From positions 40,522-104,521 of the forward strand of contig JAETQF010000013.1 of NCBI GenBank assembly GCA_021770845.1: 64,000 nucleotides of DNA, in the 5' to 3' direction. The position numbers and the translations under genes were made by a program. Below, piece by piece: positions 7,520 to 17,238 of this stretch. Origin of the DNA: Oscillospiraceae bacterium (GTDB lineage: Bacteria; Bacillota; Clostridia; Oscillospirales; Oscillospiraceae). A model generated the notes under the pieces. It ran no database searches. It was not told where the DNA came from and saw only the letters and a program-made list of their open reading frames with translations. Positions within the stretch are counted from its first letter, which is position 1. Every line of letters starts with the position of its first letter.

Positions 7520-8418
7520 GCGCCCGGTATCTCACCCTGACCATCACCCCCGAGCTGGCGGGGCTGGAGGTAAACACCCTCCTGCGCCGCACCCTGGGTC
7601 TGTCGGGCACGGTGCTGCGCCGGGTGAAGTGGCTGGAGGACGGCATCACCCTGGACGGGGCGCGGGTGAACGTCCGCGTCCGGGCGCGGGAGGGGCAGAC
7701 GCTGGCGGTTCGCTTAACCGACCCCATCCCCCCCGCCGAGCCAGTTCCCACAGAGGGCCCGCTGGATATCGCCTATGAGGACGCCGACCTGGTGGTGCTG
7801 AACAAGGCCCCCGGGGTGCTGGTGCACCCCAGCCACGGCCACTTTGACGATACGCTGGGTAATTTTTTGATGTATCATTACCAGCAGGCCGGGGACGAGT
7901 CCGGCTTCCACCCCGTCCACCGGCTGGATAAGGGCACCTCCGGCCTGCTGGTAATCGCCAAGCACCCCCACGCCCAGGAGCAGCTGAAGAACCAGCTCCA
8001 CACCGGGGACTTCCGGCGGGTGTATCTGGCGGTGTGCGACGGCGCGCCGCCCGCCCCTTCTGGCACTGTGGACGCCCCCATCGGGCGGGCGGAGGGCTCC
8101 CTCACCCGGCGGGCGGTGCGCCCGGACGGACAGCCCGCCCGCACCCATTATAAGGTAGTGAGCCGCCTGGGCCCCCGGACGCTGGTGGGGCTGGAGCTGG
8201 AGACGGGCCGCACCCACCAGATCCGGGTGCACATGGCCCACCTGGGCTGCCCCCTCACCGGGGACTTCCAGTACGGAACGGAAAACCGGGCCCTGATCAG
8301 CCGCCCCGCCCTCCACTCCGCGGCGCTGGAACTGACCCACCCCATCACCGGGGAGCGGATGCGCTTTACCGCGCCCCTGCCCGATGATATAAGACAACTC
8401 ATAGAAAAGGAGCATTGA
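7516..8418 (+). CDS. RluA-family 23S rRNA/tRNA pseudouridine synthase
   Basis: A 300-residue protein with an N-terminal S4-like domain (TLRRTLGLSG-type region, about residues 10-65) and the RluA catalytic core. The catalytic Asp is in HRLDKGTSGLL, and ETGRTHQIRVHMAHLGCPLTGDFQYG is the conserved C-terminal core motif. It converts uridine to pseudouridine in structural RNA; the exact target (RluD, RluC or YlyB-like) cannot be read from sequence. The likely start is GTG 7516, whose last two bases overlap the previous stop codon. No earlier start in this frame fits the family. It is the fourth gene of the HTH operon. Confidence 0.9.
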   Translation: MSARYLTLTITPELAGLEVNTLLRRTLGLSGTVLRRVKWLEDGITLDGARVNVRVRAREGQTLAVRLTDPIPPAEPVPTEGPLDIAYEDADLVVLNKAPGVLVHPSHGHFDDTLGNFLMYHYQQAGDESGFHPVHRLDKGTSGLLVIAKHPHAQEQLKNQLHTGDFRRVYLAVCDGAPPAPSGTVDAPIGRAEGSLTRRAVRPDGQPARTHYKVVSRLGPRTLVGLELETGRTHQIRVHMAHLGCPLTGDFQYGTENRALISRPALHSAALELTHPITGERMRFTAPLPDDIRQLIEKEH

Positions 8419-8419
8419 C

Positions 8420-8602
8420 ATGGCAAAAAACGACCGCTTTCAAGTCATCCAGACGGAGGGCAACGGCCTGACCGCCCCCCAGCGCGTCATACTGCTGGAC
8501 ACCGCCACCGGCGTACAGTACCTGTTCGCCTCGTCCGGCAACGCGGGCGGGCTGTGCCCCCTGATCGACCGGGACGGCAAGCCCATGACCTGGGACACGT
8601 AA
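8420..8602 (+). CDS. small DUF6440-like protein
   Basis: A 60-residue soluble protein starting one base after the preceding stop, with AAAAGGAG as ribosome-binding site. The pattern DRFQVI, then ILLDTATGVQYLFASSGNAGGLCPLIDRDGKPM resembles small DUF6440 proteins, in which a ligand-like phrase (GVxYLF...GGLxPLxDxxGKP) is conserved. Function is unknown. A strong terminator follows, making this the last gene of the five-gene unit that begins at 6594. Confidence 0.75.
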   Translation: MAKNDRFQVIQTEGNGLTAPQRVILLDTATGVQYLFASSGNAGGLCPLIDRDGKPMTWDT

Positions 8603-8608
8603 AGGAAA

Positions 8609-8646
8609 AAGCCTTTCCCCTTTCTCGGAAGGGGAAAGGTTTTTTT
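8609..8646 (+). terminator. intrinsic terminator of the HTH/rluA operon
   Basis: Stem CCTTTCCCCTT / AAGGGGAAAGG (8612-8622 with 8629-8639), short loop, seven T's. Confidence 0.92.
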
Positions 8647-8654
8647 ATTCCCCC

Positions 8655-8680
8655 TGTGACATTCCCCGCCAAACCGCGTC
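8655..8680 (+). promoter_or_regulatory. putative ECF-sigma autoregulatory promoter
   Basis: TGTGAC at 8655-8660, 16-base spacer, CGTC at 8677-8680. This matches the -35 TGTAAC / -10 CGTC type used by Firmicute ECF factors of the SigV/SigW group, and it lies just upstream of an ECF sigma gene. Transcription would begin near 8687. Confidence 0.6.
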
Positions 8681-8716
8681 TTTATGGGTGAAGGGCCTTT
8701 CTTAGGAGTTGATACC

Positions 8717-9277
8717 ATGGAGGACAACCAGATCATCGCGCTGTTTCTCGCTCGGGACGAGGACGCCATCCAGGCCGCCCAGCGGCAGTACGGCGCCTAC
8801 TGCGCCGCCATTGCCAACGGTATTTTGGACGACCCCGGCGCGGCGGAGGAGTGCGTCAACGACACCTGGCTGAAGTGCTGGCAGTCCATCCCGCCTCAGC
8901 GCCCCCGGTCGCTGAAGGGCTACGCGGGGCGGATCGTCCGCAACCTGGCGCTGTCCGTCCGGCGGGCGGACAGCGCCCAGAAGCGGGGCGGCGGGCAGGT
9001 GCAGCTGGCCCTGGACGAGCTCAGCGAGGTGGTGTCCGGCGGCGAGACCCCGGAGGGGGCGCTGGATCGGCAGGCGTTCCGGGCGGCGCTGGACGGCTTT
9101 CTGGCAAATCTGCCGGAGGAGCGCCGGAACCTGTTCCTGCGCCGGTACTGGTATCTGGACAGCGTGGAGCAGCTGGCCAAGCGGTTCTGCATGAGTAAAA
9201 CCCAGGTGACCACCACGCTCCACCGGCTGCGGGTGAAGCTGCGCGCCCATCTTGAACAGGAGGGATTTGAAGTATGA
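8717..9277 (+). CDS. ECF-type RNA polymerase sigma factor
   Basis: A 186-residue sigma-70 family factor of the extracytoplasmic-function type. Region 2 is about residues 20-90 (YGAYCAAIANGILDDPGAAEECVNDTWLKCW, then GYAGRIVRNLALSVRRA). Region 4 is about residues 125-180 (LANLPEERRNLFLRRYWYLDSVEQLAKRF with HTH CMSKTQVTTTLHRLRVKLR). I chose ATG 8717, with TAGGAG 8 bases upstream. An upstream in-frame ATG at 8684 would sit at the predicted transcription start. The stop overlaps the anti-sigma start (ATGA). An ECF-like promoter at 8655-8680 suggests autoregulation. Confidence 0.92.
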   Translation: MEDNQIIALFLARDEDAIQAAQRQYGAYCAAIANGILDDPGAAEECVNDTWLKCWQSIPPQRPRSLKGYAGRIVRNLALSVRRADSAQKRGGGQVQLALDELSEVVSGGETPEGALDRQAFRAALDGFLANLPEERRNLFLRRYWYLDSVEQLAKRFCMSKTQVTTTLHRLRVKLRAHLEQEGFEV

Positions 9278-10293
9278 AAAACCACGAACTTTTGGATATG
9301 ATCGGCGACGTGAACGAGGACTATGTGCTGGAGGCGGGGAACAACGTGGGAAAGCCCCGGTTCCGCTGGAAAACCCTGGCGGCCTGCGCCGCCTGCGCGG
9401 CCCTGGTGCTGGGGGCTTACTCCGTGTACCGGGCGGCCCACCCGCCCCTGCACGGCTACACCGTGCTGGAGGGCGGCGGTATGACCACCCTGGAGGATGT
9501 GAAAGCTCCGGCGGGCGGGGAATCCGACCCCAACACCATTCCCGGCGGGGCCTATGTAGGCGGCGACAAGGGGGAAACGGGCATTGACGGCACCGAATAC
9601 ACCGTCCCCGGCCAGGACGCCCCCGGCCAGGAAAAGGCCGCAGCCCAGTATGATGCTCTCATGAAAAACGGCGGCATCAACGCGGCGGCCCCCAACCAGG
9701 ACTGGTACGGCGGAGCCTGGATCGACAACAGCTTTTACCCGGAGACCCGGCTGACGGTGGCCATCGTGGACGGCTTCCGCACTCCCGAACTGGAGGCGAA
9801 GATCACGGGCTGGTGCGGCGACGGCGTGGTGTTCCAGAGCGCGAAGTACAGCCACGCCTATCTGGACGGCCTGATGGAGCAGGTGGCGCCCCTGCTGGAC
9901 GGCACGGGGCTGAGCTGCGGCGTCGGCGTGGACGTGATGGCCAACTGCCTGGGGGTTGACCTGTACAGCAACGGGCAGACCATCCCCGACAGCATCCTGG
10001 CCCAGCTGGCCAAGCTGGATCCGGCGGGCGACGCCATCCGGGTGCGGCTGTTCACCGGCAAGCTGGACACCTTGACAGACGATATGGTGAAGGGCCCCGC
10101 CCCGGCCCCTGTTGACCCGGAGGCCCGGGCCACTCCCGCCACAACGGTGGACGGCGGGGAGACCGTCTACCACGGCGAGGACGCCCCCGCGGACGCCGTC
10201 CCCGGCGGTGCCCAGCCCCAGGACGGGGCGCAAAAGTGCGGCGAACCGGAGGAGGGCAAGCTGGCCCATTATGACTTACTCCCGGACGACTAA
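9274..10293 (+). CDS. membrane-anchored anti-sigma factor
   Basis: A 339-residue protein translationally coupled to the sigma gene. Residues 1-30 form a short cytoplasmic segment (HELLDMIGDVNEDYVLEAG) typical of RsiV/RsgI-like anti-sigma N-termini. One membrane helix (about 34-52, TLAACAACAALVLGAYSVY) follows, then a long extracytoplasmic domain. The outer part has a low-complexity Gly/Pro/Ala stretch (about 70-120), a conserved-looking domain (about 150-270) and a Pro/Ala/Asp-rich tail. The role, by position and topology, is to hold the ECF factor at the membrane until a signal triggers release. A strong terminator follows. Confidence 0.8.
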   Translation: MKNHELLDMIGDVNEDYVLEAGNNVGKPRFRWKTLAACAACAALVLGAYSVYRAAHPPLHGYTVLEGGGMTTLEDVKAPAGGESDPNTIPGGAYVGGDKGETGIDGTEYTVPGQDAPGQEKAAAQYDALMKNGGINAAAPNQDWYGGAWIDNSFYPETRLTVAIVDGFRTPELEAKITGWCGDGVVFQSAKYSHAYLDGLMEQVAPLLDGTGLSCGVGVDVMANCLGVDLYSNGQTIPDSILAQLAKLDPAGDAIRVRLFTGKLDTLTDDMVKGPAPAPVDPEARATPATTVDGGETVYHGEDAPADAVPGGAQPQDGAQKCGEPEEGKLAHYDLLPDD

Positions 10294-10329
10294 ATTTTGC
10301 TTCCCTTTTGGGGCAAAAGCGGTTATAAT

Positions 10330-10370
10330 ACGGACAGCCGGAGGCTATGATCCGGCTGTCCGTATTTTTT
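10330..10370 (+). terminator. intrinsic terminator of the sigma/anti-sigma operon
   Basis: Twelve-base-pair stem ACGGACAGCCGG / CCGGCTGTCCGT (10330-10341 with 10352-10363) followed by ATTTTTT. A TATAAT at 10324-10329 touches the hairpin but has no good -35, so I treat it as chance. Confidence 0.92.
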
Positions 10371-10387
10371 ACCACGAGGTGACCCAT

Positions 10388-10981
10388 ATGGCCCGCGACG
10401 ATATGCACCGCCCCACCATGAAGATCTCCTACAACGCCCCGGTGGCCCTCACCTTCGCCCTGATCTCCCTGCTGGCGCTGGTGGCCAACTACTTCACCGG
10501 CGGCTGGGTGAACGCCAACCTGTGCTCCGTCTACCGCTGCTCCCTGCTGGCCGACCCCCTGGGCTTCTTCCGCTTCTTCGGCCACGTGCTGGGCCACAGC
10601 GGCTACGCCCACTACATCGGCAACATGGTGCTCATTCTGGTGCTGGGCCCCAACCTGGAGGATCGGTTCGGCAGCTGGAACGTGCTGTGGGCCATTTTGT
10701 TCACCGCCCTGGTGTCCGGGCTGGTGCAGTTCATCTTCTTCCCCGGCACCGCCCTTTTGGGCGCGTCGGGCATCGTGTTCATGATGATCCTGCTGTCCTC
10801 CTTCGGCGGGGTGAAAAACGGCACCATCCCCACCACCCTGATTTTGGTGGCCATCTTCTATCTGGGCGGCGAGCTGTGGGACGCCATCTTCGTCCGGGAC
10901 AACATCTCCCAGCTCACCCACATCATCGGCGGGCTGTGCGGCACAATTTTGGGCTTCATTCTGTCGTCTGGCAGGAGATAA
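10388..10981 (+). CDS. rhomboid-family intramembrane serine protease
   Basis: A 197-residue polytopic protein of the six-helix rhomboid core. The catalytic dyad is visible: Ser127 in GASG (LLGASGIVFMM) and His178 in the last helix (LTHIIGGLCG). The first conserved helix has HVLGHSGYAHYIGNM, typical of bacterial rhomboids. It cleaves single-pass membrane proteins within the bilayer; the substrate is unknown, and the neighbouring membrane-bound anti-sigma factor is only a speculative candidate. The start is ATG 10388 with GAGGTG upstream. Part of its 3' end is repeated directly downstream (11019-11069). Confidence 0.92.
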   Translation: MARDDMHRPTMKISYNAPVALTFALISLLALVANYFTGGWVNANLCSVYRCSLLADPLGFFRFFGHVLGHSGYAHYIGNMVLILVLGPNLEDRFGSWNVLWAILFTALVSGLVQFIFFPGTALLGASGIVFMMILLSSFGGVKNGTIPTTLILVAIFYLGGELWDAIFVRDNISQLTHIIGGLCGTILGFILSSGRR

Positions 10982-11012
10982 GTATTCCCGCCCGGTGGGC
11001 GGGGATGCCCTG

Positions 11013-11069
11013 ATGGCCGGCGGGCTGTGCGGCACCATTCTCGGCTTCGTCTTATCCGGCAGGAGATAA
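11013..11069 (+). pseudogene. duplicated rhomboid 3'-end fragment
   Basis: The frame reads M-A-GGLCGTILGFVLSGRR-stop. This repeats the last 17 residues of the intact rhomboid gene (GGLCGTILGFILSSGRR), 37 bases after that gene's stop. The two DNA copies (10928-10981 and 11019-11069) differ at several bases and by one codon, so they are diverged rather than a recent exact duplication. It is best explained as the remnant of a second tandem rhomboid paralogue removed by deletion. Confidence 0.7.
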
Positions 11070-11112
11070 AAACAGCGTCCCCATCCAAACCGGATGGGGA
11101 CGCTGTTTTTTA
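11069..11112. terminator. bidirectional terminator between rhomboid and malic enzyme genes
   Basis: Stem ACAGCGTCCCCATCC / GGATGGGGACGCTGT with a 5-base loop, A-run on the left and T-run on the right, so it can serve both convergent units. Confidence 0.93.
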
Positions 11113-11116
11113 TGGT

Positions 11117-12295
11117 TCAGACCCGGGCCGCGCCCGTCTCCCGGGCGGCCTGGGCCACCGCCGCGGCCACGGCGGGGCACACCCGCTCGTCAAAGGCGGC
11201 GGGGATGATATAATCCGGGGAGAGCTCGTCCTCCCCCACCAGCCCCGCCAGGGCCCGGGCGGCGGCCAGCTTCATCTCCTCGTTGATCTCCGAGGCCCGC
11301 ACGTCGAAGGCCCCCCGGAACACCCCCGGGAAGGCCAGCACATTGTTGATCTGGTTGGGAAAATCGCTGCGGCCGGTGCCCACCACCGCCGCCCCCGCCT
11401 CCCGGGCCAGATCGGGCATGATCTCCGGCGTGGGGTTGGCCATGGGGAACAGGATGGGCTTCGGGGCCATGGAGCGCACCATCTCCTGGCTGACGAGCCC
11501 CGGGGCGGACACCCCGATGAACACGTCCGCCCCCCTCAGCGCCAACCCCAGCCCGCCCGCCCGGAGCTCCGGCCGGGTGAGCTCCGCCAGCTCCGCCAGG
11601 GCGGGATCGTCCGCCAGATCGGGCCGCCCGGGGTATACAATGCCCCGGATGTCGCACAGGACGGCGTGCCGCAGCCCCATGGAGCGCAGCAGCTTGTAGA
11701 TGGCCGTCCCCGCGGCCCCCGCCCCGGACAGGACGAGCCTGACCTCCTCCAGCCGCTTGCCCACGATCTTCAGGGCGTTGGTCAGCGCCGCCGCCACGAT
11801 AATGGCGGTGCCGTGCTGGTCGTCGTGGAAGATGGGGATGTCGCACCGCTCCTTGAGCCTGCGCTCGATCTCAAAGCACCGGGGGGCGGAGATGTCCTCC
11901 AGGTTCACCCCGCCGAAGGAGCCCGCCAGCAGGGCCACCGTGTTCACGATCTCGTCCACGTCCTTGGAGCGGACGCACAGGGGCACCGCGTTCACCCCGC
12001 CGAAGGCCTTGAACAGCACGCATTTGCCCTCCATCACCGGCATACCCGCCTCCGGGCCGATGTCGCCCAGCCCCAGCACGGCGGTGCCGTCGGTCACCAC
12101 CGCCACCGTGTTCCACCGGCCCGTCAGCTCATAGCTCTTGTTCCCATCCTTTTGGATCTCCAGGCAGGGCGCGGCCACCCCGGGGGTGTAGGCCAGGGAC
12201 AGGGACTGCCGATCCCGCACCTCCATCTTGGGCACCGTGTCCAGCTTGCCCCGCCATTCATAGTGCAGCCGCAGCGATTCCGCAGCATAGTCCAT
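11117..12295 (-). CDS. NAD(P)-dependent malic enzyme (oxidative malate decarboxylase)
   Basis: A 392-residue enzyme of the short bacterial malic enzyme type (YtsJ/MaeA-like), converting malate to pyruvate plus CO2 with reduction of NAD(P)+. Motifs: SLAYTPGVAAPC (catalytic Tyr), VTDGTAVLGLGDIGP, the metal site FHDDQHGTAIIV, dinucleotide-binding LSGAGAAGTAI, and FPMANPTPEI. It lacks the C-terminal phosphotransacetylase-like domain of MaeB. It is last in a three-gene minus-strand unit with nitroreductase and glgX, starting 16 bases after glgX. Cofactor preference cannot be told by eye. Confidence 0.94.
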   Translation of the reverse strand: MDYAAESLRLHYEWRGKLDTVPKMEVRDRQSLSLAYTPGVAAPCLEIQKDGNKSYELTGRWNTVAVVTDGTAVLGLGDIGPEAGMPVMEGKCVLFKAFGGVNAVPLCVRSKDVDEIVNTVALLAGSFGGVNLEDISAPRCFEIERRLKERCDIPIFHDDQHGTAIIVAAALTNALKIVGKRLEEVRLVLSGAGAAGTAIYKLLRSMGLRHAVLCDIRGIVYPGRPDLADDPALAELAELTRPELRAGGLGLALRGADVFIGVSAPGLVSQEMVRSMAPKPILFPMANPTPEIMPDLAREAGAAVVGTGRSDFPNQINNVLAFPGVFRGAFDVRASEINEEMKLAAARALAGLVGEDELSPDYIIPAAFDERVCPAVAAAVAQAARETGAARV

Positions 12296-12311
12296 TGTGT
12301 GATCCTCCCGT

Positions 12312-14420
<2,109 letters not shown>

Positions 14421-14433
14421 GGGCCGTCCCCCC

Positions 14434-14943
14434 TTACCCGCGCAGCCAGGTCACCCGGTCTGGCTCATAGAAGCCCCGGGCCGGCGGATCCTCGTCGGGC
14501 ACGCCCACGGCGATGAGGGCCACCGGCACGGACTGGGTACCCAGCAGCTCCTGGAGCTTGGAAATACGGGGGCTGGGCCAGCAGCCGCACCAGCACGTGC
14601 CGTACCCCAGCGCCGCCGCCTGGAGCAGCAGGTTCTCCACCGCCGCCCCGCAGTCCAGCGGCCAGTACCCCGCCACCTTGCCCGCCTGGGCCTCCGGCCG
14701 GCCGCACACCACGATGGCCAGGGAGGCGGTGTCCAGCATGGAGGCGAAGGGGTGGGCGTAGCGCAGCTTGGTCTTCAGCCCCTGATCCTCCACCACGAAG
14801 AACTCCCAGGGCCGGGTGTTCCGGGCGCTGGGGGCCATCATAGCCGCCTCCAGCATGAGCTTCACGTCCTCCTCGGGCACCGGGGCCCCGGGCTTGTACT
14901 TGCGGATACTCCGCCGCGCGCGGATGGTCTGGGTGCAGTCCAT
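14434..14943 (-). CDS. nitroreductase-family FMN oxidoreductase
   Basis: A 169-residue flavoprotein of the nitroreductase superfamily. The N-terminal RARRSIRKYKPG and APSARNTRPWEFFVVE are the FMN phosphate and isoalloxazine-binding motifs. The core GAAVENLLLQAAALGYGTCWCGC is the usual NADH/FMN region, and the C-terminal VALIAVGVPDE matches the family. It reduces quinones, nitroaromatics or flavin-linked substrates; the natural substrate is unknown. The start at 14943 has AAAGGAGG 9 bases upstream. It follows the terminator of the upstream P-loop gene and leads the nitroreductase-glgX-malic enzyme unit. Confidence 0.9.
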   Translation of the reverse strand: MDCTQTIRARRSIRKYKPGAPVPEEDVKLMLEAAMMAPSARNTRPWEFFVVEDQGLKTKLRYAHPFASMLDTASLAIVVCGRPEAQAGKVAGYWPLDCGAAVENLLLQAAALGYGTCWCGCWPSPRISKLQELLGTQSVPVALIAVGVPDEDPPARGFYEPDRVTWLRG

Positions 14944-14965
14944 GATAATGCCTCCTTTAAAGTTT

Positions 14966-14995
14966 AAAAAACCGGGCGGGCTTCCGCCCGCCCGG
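14966..14995 (-). terminator. intrinsic terminator of the small P-loop gene
   Basis: Perfect stem CCGGGCGGGC / GCCCGCCCGG (14972-14981 with 14986-14995) with a 4-base loop. On the minus strand it is followed by TTTTTT. Confidence 0.93.
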
Positions 14996-15016
14996 TCAGG
15001 GTTCGCTCCCGTGATC

Positions 15017-15427
15017 TCAGAAATATTTCTTCACGCCCTCGCTGGCCTTGGACGCGTCCTCGCTGATGGACACGGTGTACTTGATGCCGCTTTTCTGGGA
15101 GAAGGCCTCCAGCCAGTCCAGGAAGGGCTCCACGTCCTCGTTGCCCACGGTGGGCACCAGCTTGTTCAGGCTCTCGATGAACACGTGGGTGATGTCGTAG
15201 TTGCTGGCGTACAGGCCGTACAGGAAGCCCCGCAGGGTGTCGTAGTTGGGGATATTGTAATCAGAGGTATCGACCAGCCGGATCGAGTAATGGATGTCAT
15301 AGTTCAGCTTAGAATCGTGGGCGATGGCCACAACGTTGCCGTGCTCCGTATCCACCGCGGTATTGATGAGGTCGATCATCTGCTTGGTTTTTCCGGTGCC
15401 CTTCTGGCCCATGATTACCTTGACCAT
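15017..15427 (-). CDS. small P-loop NTP-binding protein of unknown role
   Basis: A 136-residue protein beginning MVKVIMGQKGTGKTKQMI, a clear Walker A (GQKGTGKT, residues 7-14). A beta-strand/acidic candidate Walker B follows at ITHVFIESLNKL, and a charged helical C-terminus. It is too short for known GTPases or kinases and has no GTP-specificity motif (NKxD). The fold may be a minimal RecA-like or thymidine-kinase-like core. The start has AAGGAGTG upstream. Promoter-like TATACT lies just upstream on the minus strand, and a strong terminator follows, so the gene is monocistronic. I recognise the type from Clostridia genomes but know no function. Confidence 0.8.
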   Translation of the reverse strand: MVKVIMGQKGTGKTKQMIDLINTAVDTEHGNVVAIAHDSKLNYDIHYSIRLVDTSDYNIPNYDTLRGFLYGLYASNYDITHVFIESLNKLVPTVGNEDVEPFLDWLEAFSQKSGIKYTVSISEDASKASEGVKKYF

Positions 15428-15566
15428 TTTGGATCACTCCTTACTTGAGTATAGAGGGGAGTCCCTCTTTGATAGTTCCATGTTACCATGATCCGGCGGA
15501 AATTTCAATACAGGAAAACAAAGTTCATGGAAAATTCGGAAAATCCCCGCCGGGGGGCGGCCAGGG

Positions 15567-15595
15567 TTGCAAGGCCGCGGCAAATGGGGTATACT
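15567..15595 (+). promoter_or_regulatory. sigma-A promoter for the asparaginase gene
   Basis: TTGCAA at 15567-15572, 17-base spacer, TATACT at 15590-15595; the leader to the ATG is about 35 bases. Confidence 0.8.
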
Positions 15596-15635
15596 TGTCC
15601 CGCACGCTTCAGCAGACAACACAGGAGGCGCTGAC

Positions 15636-16640
15636 ATGAAACGCATTTTACTGCTGTCCACCGGGGGCACCATCGCCTCCCGGCTCACCGACGAGGGGCT
15701 GGCCCCGGGGCTGGACGGCGAGGCCCTCACCCACTACCTGGGCGGCCTGCCCGACAGCTACGACCTCACCGTCCGGGACATTCTCCACCTGGACTCCTCC
15801 AACATCCAGCCGGAGGAGTGGCGGCTCATCGCCCGCCACGTCTACGACGCCCGGAACGGCTTTGACGGCGTCGTCATCTCCCACGGCACCGACACCATGG
15901 CCTACACCGCCTCGGTGCTCAGCTATATGCTGCTGGGTATTCCCATCCCCGTGGTGCTCACCGGGGCCCAGCTGCCCATTGAGCACCCCCTCACCGACGG
16001 GCTGGACAACCTGCGCACCGCCTTCGCCATGGCGGCCTCCGGCCGTCCCGGGGTGTTCCTGGCCTTCGACCGCCGGGTGATGCTGGGCTGCCGGGCGGTG
16101 AAAACCCACACCACCGCCTTCGGCGCCTTCGACAGCGTGAACTGGCCCCTTGTCGGCCAGGTGAACGGCGCGGGGCTCACCATCCGGGAAGACGCCATCC
16201 CGGCAACGGACGGCCCCTGCCTGCTGCGGGACGCTCTGTGCCAGCAGGTGTTCCTCATCAAGCTCACCCCCGGGCTGGATCCGGAGATCTTCGATATGCT
16301 GCTGCGGATGCACTACCGGGGGGTGGTCATCGAGGCCTTCGGCGCCGGCGGGCTCCACTTCATCCGCCGGAACCTCATCGAGAAACTCCACGCCGCCGCC
16401 CAGGCGGGGATGGCGGTGGTGGTGTGCAGCCAGTGCCTGTACGAGAGCAGCAACTTCACCCTCTACCAGGCGGGGCAGAAGGCGCTGGCGGAGGGGGTCA
16501 TCCAGGGCTACGACATGACCACCGAGGGGGCGGTCACCAAGCTGATGTGGGCCCTGGGCCAGACGGACAGCCTGGACGAGGTGCGGGCCCTGTTCGCGAA
16601 AAGTTTGTGCGGGGAGGTTGGAAGTACGCGGCCGCACTAA
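15636..16640 (+). CDS. ansA: type I (cytoplasmic-type) L-asparaginase
   Basis: A 334-residue asparaginase hydrolysing L-asparagine to aspartate and ammonia. The N-terminal LLLSTGGTIAS contains nucleophile Thr12. The second active-site segment VVISHGTDTMAYTAS carries the Thr-Asp pair, and VVLTGAQLPIEHPLTDG is the conserved Lys/Gln region. There is no signal peptide, so it is cytoplasmic. I chose ATG 15636 (AGGAGG 8 bases upstream) because upstream in-frame codons overlap the promoter. A weak GC hairpin at 16647-16673 lies between this gene and the convergent DtxR gene. Confidence 0.93.
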   Translation: MKRILLLSTGGTIASRLTDEGLAPGLDGEALTHYLGGLPDSYDLTVRDILHLDSSNIQPEEWRLIARHVYDARNGFDGVVISHGTDTMAYTASVLSYMLLGIPIPVVLTGAQLPIEHPLTDGLDNLRTAFAMAASGRPGVFLAFDRRVMLGCRAVKTHTTAFGAFDSVNWPLVGQVNGAGLTIREDAIPATDGPCLLRDALCQQVFLIKLTPGLDPEIFDMLLRMHYRGVVIEAFGAGGLHFIRRNLIEKLHAAAQAGMAVVVCSQCLYESSNFTLYQAGQKALAEGVIQGYDMTTEGAVTKLMWALGQTDSLDEVRALFAKSLCGEVGSTRPH

Positions 16641-16678
16641 ACAAACGCGGGGGCGGTTGATATCCGTCCCCGCTGCTC

Positions 16679-17053
16679 TTATTCCAGCCCCATGTCCCGG
16701 TTGATGTGCGCCCGGAGGGCGTCGAAGGACTCCACGCTGAGGTCGTGCTCGATCCGGCAGGCGTCGGCGGCGGCGGTGTCCTCCGCCACCCCCAGGTGGA
16801 TCAGCCACTTGGTGAGCAGCAGGTGCCGCTCGTAGATCCGCTCGGCGATCTCCAGGCCCTCGCCGGTGAGGGTGAGGAAGCCCCCCTCGTCCATCACCAC
16901 GAAGCCCCCCTCCCGCAGCAGGCTCATGGCGCGGCTGACGCTGGGCTTGGAGAAGCCCAGCCGCTGGGCCACGTCGATGGAGCGCACCGGCCCCTGCTCC
17001 CCCAGGGCCAGGATGGCCTCCAGGTAGTTTTCCGCGGACTCGTGTATATTCAC
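16679..17053 (-). CDS. mntR: DtxR/MntR-family metal-dependent transcriptional repressor
   Basis: A 124-residue two-domain DtxR protein without the SH3 domain, the length of MntR (about 140). A winged HTH (NIHESAENYLEAILALGEQ, VAQRLGFSKPSVSRAMSLLREGGFV) is followed by the metal and dimer domain (RIYERHLLLTKWL, ACRIEHDLSVESFDAL), with the His and Glu-His expected for Mn/Fe ligands. I chose the GTG at 17053, which has GGAGG 8 bases upstream and starts at the conserved NIHES. An ATG 16 codons earlier lacks a ribosome-binding site. Divergent from the ATP-grasp gene. Manganese control is plausible because mntP occurs in the same window, but the metal is inferred. Confidence 0.87.
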   Translation of the reverse strand: MNIHESAENYLEAILALGEQGPVRSIDVAQRLGFSKPSVSRAMSLLREGGFVVMDEGGFLTLTGEGLEIAERIYERHLLLTKWLIHLGVAEDTAAADACRIEHDLSVESFDALRAHINRDMGLE

Positions 17054-17121
17054 CCAATCCACCTCCAAACCAGGCTCCGCCCGGGCGGGCGGGTTTGCCA
17101 ATGCTTACCAGGGATAAAGAC

Positions 17122-17150
17122 AGTATATCATATTCCCCCCTCCATGGCAA
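17122..17150 (-). promoter_or_regulatory. promoter for the DtxR-family gene
   Basis: On the minus strand: TTGCCA (17145-17150), 17-base spacer, TATACT (17122-17127). Confidence 0.7.
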
Positions 17151-17168
17151 CGGGTATTCTTGCGGCCG

Positions 17169-17197
17169 TTGCAATTTTTCCCCGAATATGGTATGAT
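17169..17197 (+). promoter_or_regulatory. promoter for the ATP-grasp gene
   Basis: TTGCAA (17169-17174), 17-base spacer, TATGAT (17192-17197). It is divergent from the promoter at 17122-17150, about 20 bases away, so a single bound regulator could affect both. Confidence 0.72.
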
Positions 17198-17238
17198 GCT
17201 TTTGATTTTGATACGGCCCAGGGCCGGGGAGGTTTTTC

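Noticed and set aside
10324..10329. TATAAT as a promoter for the rhomboid gene
   Set aside because: No acceptable -35, and a strong terminator lies between it and the gene.
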